Positions 55,485-61,234 of a stretch of 61,234 nucleotides of DNA are shown piece after piece. Origin of the DNA: Rhizobiaceae bacterium (GTDB lineage: Bacteria; Pseudomonadota; Alphaproteobacteria; Rhizobiales; Rhizobiaceae); contig JARGOF010000029.1 of NCBI GenBank assembly GCA_029212415.1, positions 1 to 61,234 of the forward strand, given 5' to 3'. The number at the start of each line of letters is the position of its first letter. Positions within the stretch are counted from its first letter, which is position 1. The position numbers and the translations under genes were made by a program. The notes under the pieces are model-generated. The model saw only the letters and a program-made list of their open reading frames with translations. It was not told the DNA's origin and did no database searches.

Positions 55485-55919
55485 ATGAAACCTTTGGAAC
55501 CCTACGACAGCGACAATATCTTCACAAAGATAATTGAGGGATCCATCCCTTGTGAGAAGATCTACGAGGACGCCGCAACATTTGCTTTCATGGACATCAT
55601 GCCAAGGGGAACGGGACATTGCCTTGTCATTCCCAAGGTCGGCGCGCGCAGCATACTGGATGTAAAGAAGGAAGATTTCGCCAATATCATGGAGACCGCG
55701 CGGCTGGTTTCAAGAGCGGCCATGACTGCCTATGATGCAGACGGGATCACCTTGCAGCAATTCAGCGAACCTGCGGGTGGCCAGGTCGTCTTTCATATCC
55801 ACGTGCATATTATCCCGCGATTTGACGGCGTAAAGCTGCTGCCGCATACCGGCAAGATGGAAGACCCGGATATATTAAAGGCCAATGCGGAAAAAATCCG
55901 CCGGGTATTGGCGCAGTAA
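55485..55919 (+). CDS. HIT family nucleotide-binding protein
   Basis: 144 residues with the histidine triad HIHVHII (His104, 106, 108) and the N-terminal NIFTKIIEGSIPCEKIYEDAATFAFMDIMPRGTGHCLVIPK, the HINT-like pattern. These small cytosolic enzymes hydrolyse nucleoside phosphoramidates or dinucleoside polyphosphates. The exact substrate is unknown. Length is normal, and AAAGGAA lies upstream of the ATG. Confidence 0.95.
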   Translation: MKPLEPYDSDNIFTKIIEGSIPCEKIYEDAATFAFMDIMPRGTGHCLVIPKVGARSILDVKKEDFANIMETARLVSRAAMTAYDADGITLQQFSEPAGGQVVFHIHVHIIPRFDGVKLLPHTGKMEDPDILKANAEKIRRVLAQ

Positions 55920-55932
55920 TCCAGACTGCGGA

Positions 55933-56361
55933 TCAACTGGCAATATAGGCCTTTATTTCCTCGGCTTCGCGTTCAACCTGCTCGATCCGCATGCGAACCA
56001 CATCGCCAATGGAGATAATGCCGCCAATTTTTCCATCAACCTCGACCGGCAGATGGCGAAAGCGACCCTGTGTCATCATTTCCATCAATTGGATGACCGA
56101 ATGACTTTCGTCGCAAACCTTGACCTTGCTCGTCATGACACTCGACACCGGGGTCTCGAGAATTGATGGCCCCTTTTCTGCCAGGGAACGCACGATATCG
56201 CGTTCCGACAGAATGCCACAAATCTTTCCGCCGGGATCCGCAACGACAATCGCACCAATCTTGTGCCTGGAAAGCTCCCTGCCAGCCTCGGCGACGGAGA
56301 TATCTGGGCCGACTGTGACAACATCCCGCCCCTTCTGATCCAATATGGCTTTAACTGTCAT
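55933..56361 (-). CDS. Tandem CBS domain protein
   Basis: 142 residues made of two CBS domains: VTVGPDISVAEAGRELSRHKIGAIVVADPGGKICGILSERDIVRSLA and VKVCDESHSVIQLMEMMTQGRFRHLPVEVDGKIGGIISIGDVVRMRI. Stand-alone CBS pairs bind adenosine nucleotides and sense energy state. The partner is unknown. It converges with the HIT gene, leaving 13 bases between them. Confidence 0.94.
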   Translation of the reverse strand: MTVKAILDQKGRDVVTVGPDISVAEAGRELSRHKIGAIVVADPGGKICGILSERDIVRSLAEKGPSILETPVSSVMTSKVKVCDESHSVIQLMEMMTQGRFRHLPVEVDGKIGGIISIGDVVRMRIEQVEREAEEIKAYIAS

Positions 56362-56564
56362 TGTGACATCCTTTCACGCGAATAAACCCGACTTGAATGC
56401 CCCCCGACAAGGGGACCACATGCCTGCTCGGTAACCATGGTGCGCAGAGAAATAATGAATTGCAAGCGTCACTTGCAGCAATCGCGGCGAATTTGCAGCC
56501 TTTGCTGCACGGCCTTGCAGAACCCATCCATTTTTACTGGCAGATCAAAAAAGTCTCACGCTTT

Positions 56565-57323
56565 TCAGAATTCATTGGCGCCAAAATGCCTGGTATCAAA
56601 CAACGGAAAGAGAAAAAAGCCGAACAGAAAACCACCGATATGCGCTTCCCAGGCCACCTGTGCGTCTTGCGGTGCGCCTGCTGCAAATCCGAAAGCAGCC
56701 AGCGCGTTGATTCCGAACCACATCACCACATAGATCACCACAGTACGGTTGGCGAATGCTTCGCCCAAACCGAGGCGCGGCAAGAGATGCGCATGGAAGC
56801 GGTTGAAACGCCCGTTTTTGGGGAAGGCAAAACGTGCCGCAGCACCCATCAGCGCAGATACCACCCCGGATGCACCGATCATCGGCACATTGCTGCCCTG
56901 ATTGAACAGGCCGTAAAGCGCAGCAGCGCTAATCGATGAGATGAGCCAGAAGACCAGGAACCTGCCGGTACCAATGCGGCGCGCCACAACGGCACCAAAG
57001 GCCATCAACCAGATGGAGTTGACCACAAGATGTCCGAATCCCCCATGAAGAAAGGAATAGGTCAAGGGCGTCCAAAGCCATGCGAGACTTTGTTGGGCGG
57101 TTTCCAGTGAATACCTCAAGGGAATAAATCCACCCTCAACGATGAGATGGAAATCCTGAACCTGTGTCAGAACAAATTCCCGAACAACCTGGATCAGCCA
57201 CATCAATCCCAGGAGCCAGGTAATAACGACGGGCAAATTGAACATCGGCTGACGTATGGGGCGGCCATCGGACGGGCCTGACGGCACACGACCGCTTCCA
57301 CGGTAATCCAGTTCATCAGCCAT
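56565..57323 (-). CDS. Rhomboid family intramembrane serine protease
   Basis: 252 residues from the ATG at 57323, with GGAAGG seven bases upstream. Six or seven helices. The catalytic Ser152 lies in GASGVVSALMG and the His at about 228 in EAHIGGFLFG; the family loop motif HGGFGHLVVNSIWLMAFG is present. Rhomboids cleave transmembrane segments inside the inner membrane. Substrates are unknown. A terminator-like hairpin with a T-run lies in its leader, about 50 bases before the start codon. Confidence 0.93.
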   Translation of the reverse strand: MADELDYRGSGRVPSGPSDGRPIRQPMFNLPVVITWLLGLMWLIQVVREFVLTQVQDFHLIVEGGFIPLRYSLETAQQSLAWLWTPLTYSFLHGGFGHLVVNSIWLMAFGAVVARRIGTGRFLVFWLISSISAAALYGLFNQGSNVPMIGASGVVSALMGAAARFAFPKNGRFNRFHAHLLPRLGLGEAFANRTVVIYVVMWFGINALAAFGFAAGAPQDAQVAWEAHIGGFLFGFFLFPLFDTRHFGANEF

Positions 57324-57371
57324 GATCATGCCTTCCATTTACCGCAACAACAGGCGTCATATAGCAGAATT

Positions 57372-57410
57372 GCATAAAAAAGAAGCCGTCTGACATTGCT
57401 GTCAAACGGC
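57372..57410 (-). terminator. Terminator-like hairpin in the rhomboid gene leader
   Basis: On the minus strand GCCGT-x-TGACA pairs across a four-base loop (57385-57410, one internal mismatch), directly followed by a T-rich tract (57384-57372). It points toward the rhomboid gene and lies about 50 bases before its start. No gene is found upstream on this strand, so it may be an attenuator or the end of an unseen short RNA. Confidence 0.55.
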
Positions 57411-57525
57411 CTTGGTCGGGCCCCACCCGAACGTCAGTCTGTGCTGATTTCTGCGGCATGCGCCAACAGTGAACCATTAATACTTTTATGCCATACTGCC
57501 AGCATATCGGCAAAGTAAAGTGATC

Positions 57526-57537
57526 GTTAACCTTAAC
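57526..57537. promoter_or_regulatory. Palindrome GTTAA-CC-TTAAC in the PilZ/rhomboid spacer
   Basis: A 12-bp palindrome sharing the core TTAACCTTAA with the site upstream of the Wza-like gene. TTAACC resembles half-sites of the cell-cycle regulator CtrA, but the standard spacing of seven bases between halves is not met. Confidence 0.35.
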
Positions 57538-57691
57538 GCCAAAATTGTCAGTGAATTGCATAGTCCCCAGAGGTCTACCGGTTGACCGGAACTCTTAAAA
57601 CTTTCTTTTGCAAACGCATCGCTGCTTACTGCTTGTTAACGGACGCGCCGTATTATGGCCACATTGGGCGCAACGACTGGATTTTATCAAA

Positions 57692-58303
57692 ATGGAATTA
57701 GTCAAAGGGTTGGCAACATCAAATGAACCGAATTTGGTAGAGGATACGGCATTCCAGAATGTTGTTGTCGAACTGCACGGACGACTGATGTGTGCTGACT
57801 TCAACGAGTATGAGTGTATCGCTGCCAAAATGTCACCCGGTGAGGTGCAATTTGTTTGCGCAGCGCGACCGCGTGTTTATGAACGCATCGTCGCTTATAT
57901 CGACCATATCGGGCGCGTTGAAGGCAATGTCACACAATTGCTGGACAATGGCTTCCAGATCGCAGTCAATGCAACCGACAGGAAACGCCAAAAACTGGCC
58001 GCCCAGTTAACCTGGTTCGCCAACAAGAATGAGCTTGGCCTGCCGGAAGACCGGCGCCACGAACGCATTGTCCCACGCAGCCCGAATGCCGAAGTGCGGT
58101 TGGCTGATGGCGATAGCTACCCTTGCCGTATCGTCGATTTGTCCATGTCCGGTGCAGCACTGGAACTGGACGAACGCCCCGCAATGGGTTCACAAGTCAT
58201 GCTTGGCAGCATGCGCGCACGGGTTATTCGTCACTTTGATGACGGCATTGCCATTGAATTTGTGACCATTCAGCCTCCAGAATCCCTCGAAGGGTTTCTG
58301 TAA
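57692..58303 (+). CDS. PilZ domain protein
   Basis: 203 residues from the ATG at 57692. The C-terminal PilZ domain contains DRRHERIVPRSPNAEVRLADGDSYPCRIVDLSMSGAALEL, with the c-di-GMP motifs RxxxR (RRHER) and (D/N)xSxxG (DLSMSGAA). The N-terminal half also resembles a degenerate PilZ fold (NVVVELHGRLMCADFNEYECIAAKMSPGE) without the binding arginines. It probably senses cyclic di-GMP and affects motility or polysaccharide production. A longer reading from 57608 lacks family likeness. Confidence 0.9.
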   Translation: MELVKGLATSNEPNLVEDTAFQNVVVELHGRLMCADFNEYECIAAKMSPGEVQFVCAARPRVYERIVAYIDHIGRVEGNVTQLLDNGFQIAVNATDRKRQKLAAQLTWFANKNELGLPEDRRHERIVPRSPNAEVRLADGDSYPCRIVDLSMSGAALELDERPAMGSQVMLGSMRARVIRHFDDGIAIEFVTIQPPESLEGFL

Positions 58304-58740
58304 AAACCAGCGGCAGGCAAAACATTTGATCGCATCAATGCGATTGAACTTGATTGCAACATGCCTCCCGCTGAAGTCTATTTTCAGAATCTGACCATTT
58401 CATAAAATCGATCAGAGCCAATCGTCGCTTATCGAAACTGACGGTCCACTGACATTGCGGGTTTGACCATTTTTTTCCCATCATTGTCAAAATTTGCCCT
58501 GATTTCAATCGACTGAGCAATGTCGGCCTTTGCCAAACTGGCTGGCCCCGCATGGGATTGCCTGTACCCTCGAACATTGGCGCCAACACAATATCGCGCG
58601 AAGTTCCCTGACGATTGCCCCGGTTGCTTCGAAACCGCCGCCCGGCCCGAAAACGAAATCGAGTCCAACAAACCTGAGATAGAACGCCCCGACCATTCAA
58701 GTGCCGCCGTGGATCTGAACTATACAGCGTAAATTTGGAA
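58304..58740. other. Region without a supported gene
   Basis: Several overlapping short frames exist on both strands, but none has a recognisable domain, ribosome-binding site or consistent codon pattern. It adjoins an insertion-sequence remnant and is probably decayed DNA. Confidence 0.35.
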
Positions 58741-58960
58741 ATATCAGATGTACAGTTTAAGGCGTTTTGATAAGTGGCTTTCCGTCTCGATTATGCTGCC
58801 GCCAGGATTGGTGTCAGCGCGTTGAAGTAAACCTGATCCGGTGTGGGAGAGCAGCCGAACCATCGGGCAGAGGCACCCACTCTGACGAACTCCATTATCC
58901 AGCCATGTAATACTTGAAACATAAACTGAGGATGAAACAGTCAAGTAACTGAATTCTTGA
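58741..58960 (-). mobile_element. IS3-type transposase C-terminal remnant
   Basis: On the minus strand one frame reads GCSPTPDQVYFNALTPILAAA before a stop at about 58795. This is similar to the C-termini of IS3-group transposases (the TPDQAYF pattern). The bases after the stop continue as the kind of conserved tail expected before an IS end. The upstream part is frame-shifted or absent, so only a scar of the element remains. The call rests on motif memory over about 20 residues. Confidence 0.4.
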
Positions 58961-59130
58961 TCGTTTCGGATATCGACGCTTGGTGCTCATGTGCCGAATA
59001 AATACCTGGCACAAAAGCAGCCAGCCTCAATGTAAAATCCAACATCACTTGTAAGATACGGAACTCGCGTTTCGGCGAAACACCATATAGCGAAACACCT
59101 CCATGAGCCTTCTATCTGGCTTGATATATG

Positions 59131-59148
59131 GTTAACAATCGTTAACAA
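59131..59148 (+). promoter_or_regulatory. Direct repeat GTTAACAA with 10-bp period
   Basis: GTTAACAA occurs at 59131-59138 and again at 59141-59148, one helical turn apart, about 70 bases before the next start codon. It suggests a binding site for a regulator on one face of the DNA. The factor is unknown. Confidence 0.4.
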
Positions 59149-59216
59149 GACTTGCTTGCCAAACACCCCTTAGGTTTGTATATTCGCTGGAATATTGGGG
59201 TTTTGGGGGCAATCGA

Positions 59217-60188
59217 ATGTCAATTCTGGACCATAAGGATTTAAATGATGTGTTGCTACCTGCCGAATTCGGCAGGTCATCTCTGATTGTTCCTGACCGC
59301 ACGGAAAAATCACTGTTGGGTGTCACAATACACGCGCTTAACTCTTCGATGAGCAAGCAGCAAGAACGCTCATTGAAGCCGGTTCGCGCCATCGGTTCTA
59401 TGCGCAAATTCGGCACTGTATTGTCCGCTATTGCAGCAACAATCAGTATCGGAGCAATGTCGGCAGCACATGGACAGGAACTGGAAGCAGCCGCTGCAGT
59501 CTCTGGTATCAATGGCGAATTCTCGGTTAAAGGCGGGGTCGTAGAAGGCGAACAAGCCGGCGTTGCAGATATTATGCTGACTGTTCCGCTTGGCGAGCAG
59601 ATTGGTGCCAAGATTGATGGCGTGTTCGGAACCGTGGATGACAACCGGTTTGCCGGTGGAGCCGCTCGGCTATTCTGGAGAGATCCGAACCAGGGTGCAT
59701 TTGGCATCATGGGTGGATACTGGGGATTCGAAAAAGATCAGGTCGGTGGTGGCACTGATTGGGAAGATATTGGCATCGCTGCATTCGAAAGCGAATTATA
59801 TATGAGCCAGACCACACTGTCTGGCTTGGCTGGCGTTCAATTCTCAGACGATATGGATGATGGATTTATTGGCCAGTTGGAATGGCAACAATACCTTACC
59901 GATGATTTTCTCTTAAAGGCGGGTGTCGAAACAAACCCCCAGCATGATGTGCTTGGCACAGGTGAAGTTGAATACCGGCCCGGCTTTGCAGCATTGCCTG
60001 GCTTATCCTTGTTTGTTGATGGAGCTGTCGGAGAGAACGAGTATTACAGGGTCTTTGCCGGCATTCGTCTGTATTCCGGAGAATCCGATACACTGAAACA
60101 GCGTCATCGCTTCGATACATATCGTTCTTATTATCCGATGCTTGAAGAACAACAAGAAGAAGAAATGGAATATAATATAGATGATTAG
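59217..60188 (+). CDS. Putative outer-membrane beta-barrel protein with long N-terminal extension
   Basis: 323 residues not recognised as a named family. About 61 polar residues precede a signal-peptide-like segment, MRKFGTVLSAIAATISIGAMSAAHGQE. The rest is rich in Gly and alternating hydrophobic residues (GVADIMLTVPLGEQIGAKIDGVFG, GIMGGYWGFEKD, LSGLAGVQFSD, DGFIGQLEWQQYLTDDFLLKAGVETN), as in small outer-membrane barrels. It ends in an acidic Glu-rich tail rather than an aromatic residue. GGGGG precedes the ATG at 59217; ATGs at 59349 or 59400 are alternatives. It lies between two mobile-element remnants, so it may be accessory. Confidence 0.6.
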   Translation: MSILDHKDLNDVLLPAEFGRSSLIVPDRTEKSLLGVTIHALNSSMSKQQERSLKPVRAIGSMRKFGTVLSAIAATISIGAMSAAHGQELEAAAAVSGINGEFSVKGGVVEGEQAGVADIMLTVPLGEQIGAKIDGVFGTVDDNRFAGGAARLFWRDPNQGAFGIMGGYWGFEKDQVGGGTDWEDIGIAAFESELYMSQTTLSGLAGVQFSDDMDDGFIGQLEWQQYLTDDFLLKAGVETNPQHDVLGTGEVEYRPGFAALPGLSLFVDGAVGENEYYRVFAGIRLYSGESDTLKQRHRFDTYRSYYPMLEEQQEEEMEYNIDD

Positions 60189-60552
60189 TGCGCTGAAATT
60201 CTAGCTTCCAGCCACATTCCGCATGAATATCATTCTGTTCGGAACCCTATTCGTATTGCCCGGAATGATACCCAGACTTTCCGTGGCGCTGGCAGCCTCA
60301 TAGATCGTTAGCCGCTCGTTATGACGCATATAGATTAGGAAAAACGCCGCCACATCACGTCAAACTCCATGCGTGCTGCATCATTCTGCTACTCGTGGCC
60401 AACAACCAAATCTGTTGAGCAATTCCGGGGGTGATTTTCGAGTGAAAAGATTAACCAATTTGCGAAGCAGATTTCTATGCCGCAAAAGAAGAAAGCCCGC
60501 CGATGGGGATCGGAAGGCTTTTAAGGTGGAGCTTTTAACTCATTTCACCAGA
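60189..60552. other. Spacer between outer-membrane protein gene and IS66 end
   Basis: No supported gene. A short frame at 60373-60576 crosses the predicted IS end and has no recognisable motif. Confidence 0.35.
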
Positions 60553-61234
60553 GTGCGTCCGACGAACCCCACCTGACGCCCAGCGACTATCGCTGTTACG
60601 CAGCGTCTGCAGCGTAACGCCAAGGCAGCAACCCGTTGATACGGGTAATCTTATGATCGGCAATGCGAGCGAGGGTATCGGTTAGCCATGCCTGCGGATC
60701 GACGCCATTCAGTTTGGCCGTTTCGATCAGAGTATAGGCGATTGCGACTGATTTTCCGCCGCCTTCGGAGCCCATGAACAGAAAGTTTTTTCTGCCGAGA
60801 ACCACATAACGCATGGATCGCTCGGCGCAATTGTTATCGATTTCCAGGATGCCATGGTCGAGATAGGGCCGCAGTTTAGGCAATCGGGTCAGGGCGTAGC
60901 GGATGGCTTTAGCAAGTTCGGACTTACCAGACATTTTGGGCAGTTGTTCGCCAAGCCAACGGTCCAACTCGTCGAGCAGCGGTTTGGCTTTCTCCTGTCG
61001 GATGCTGGCACGATCTGCTGGCAACAGGCCGCGCACCTCTTTCTCGATGCCATAGAGCGCGGCGATGCGCTTGAAGATTTGCGACTGGCGATAGAGCGGA
61101 AGATGGTCCGCGTACTTGTTGACCAGAACATGCGCGAGCAGCCCCGGTCCCGGTCGCCCTTTCTCGATGGGGCGCGACGGCAGCGGCGACTGGCAGATCG
61201 CCTCGCAGCAAGTAAAGGCCATCAGGGGTCGGAT
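60553..61234 (-). mobile_element. IS66-family element, partial and internally deleted
   Basis: The element continues beyond the window. Its end is placed near 60553, where the minus strand reads GTGGGGTTCGTCGGACGCAC, similar to the terminal sequence I recall for IS66-group elements in rhizobia. The transposase inside lacks its catalytic centre, so this copy cannot move itself. Confidence 0.6.
60596..61234 (-). pseudogene. IS66 transposase with in-frame internal deletion, cut by window end
   Basis: The frame is open from the window edge to the stop at 60596. It reads [22 protein letters not shown], then [26 protein letters not shown], and passes straight (near 61072) to [18 protein letters not shown] and [30 protein letters not shown]. 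In intact IS66 transposases about 130 residues containing the HADDT and QADAY aspartates separate these blocks. Here both catalytic Asp residues are gone and only the final Glu region remains. The true N-terminus lies outside the window. Confidence 0.85.

Noticed and set aside
58335-58732. Several short frames in the region after the PilZ gene
   Set aside because: They overlap on both strands, have no ribosome-binding site or domain, and adjoin insertion-sequence debris.
59129-59148. CtrA binding site (TTAA-N7-TTAA)
   Set aside because: The two TTAA halves are six bases apart, not seven, and the sequence is better described as a direct repeat.

Overview
The window looks like a chromosomal segment of an alphaproteobacterium, most likely in the Hyphomicrobiales (rhizobial order). 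The reasons are the clpP-clpX-lon-hupB order, the neighbourhood of ctaA, argC and rplM-rpsI, the short type-2 ArgC, a DUF2842 protein, a small secreted protein of rhizobial type, and a CTTG(N17)CTATAA promoter spacing. G+C is moderate by eye. There are no tRNA or rRNA genes and no CRISPR array.

Layout. 1-7.2 kb: a MATE exporter, then the protein-quality-control block clpP, clpX, lon and HU, all on the minus strand, with clear intrinsic terminators after hup, lon and clpX. 7.5-12.8 kb: a stand-alone cytochrome P450, O-acetylhomoserine sulfhydrylase, a CoA-binding protein, a small secreted protein, and a divergent DUF1772/TetR pair with two matched operator-like palindromes. 13-26.3 kb: a large surface-glycan locus with six glycosyltransferase genes, a polysaccharide-deacetylase-like protein, a CapK-type adenylate-forming enzyme, an ABC-2 polysaccharide exporter and a rhamnan-synthesis-F protein. 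26.3-33.9 kb: housekeeping and metabolic genes (two divergent atypical crotonases, a PaaI thioesterase, rplM-rpsI, a di-haem peroxidase, argC, ctaA, DUF2842). 34.2-42.8 kb: a second glycan locus of the Wzy-dependent type (CelD-like acetyltransferase, GumC-like co-polymerase, Wza-like export lipoprotein, glycosyltransferase, initiating sugar-1-phosphate transferase, Wzy-like polymerase). 42.9-54.1 kb: an outer-membrane block of a large autotransporter, a TIGR03032 protein, tamB and tamA. 54.5-58.3 kb: a gutted TPP-enzyme pseudogene, then HIT, CBS, rhomboid and PilZ genes. 58.3-61.2 kb: a decayed mobile region with an IS3-like transposase tail, an orphan outer-membrane-type protein, and an IS66 transposase with an internal deletion running off the window.

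How it fits together. The window carries two separate envelope-polysaccharide systems, one ABC-exported and one Wzy/Wza-exported, beside a TamA-TamB module and an autotransporter that is a plausible TamAB client. Together with a PilZ protein, this suggests a surface and biofilm region interleaved with conserved housekeeping genes. The most notable observations are: a glycosyltransferase/RgpF pair that reads as one ancestral protein split by a single in-frame TAG; the ABC-exported glycan locus with coupled CapK and deacetylase genes; two crotonase homologues lacking the usual catalytic glutamates and divergent around a (TTACGT)3 repeat; a terminator-like hairpin in the rhomboid leader; and an rplM leader with mutually exclusive pairings.
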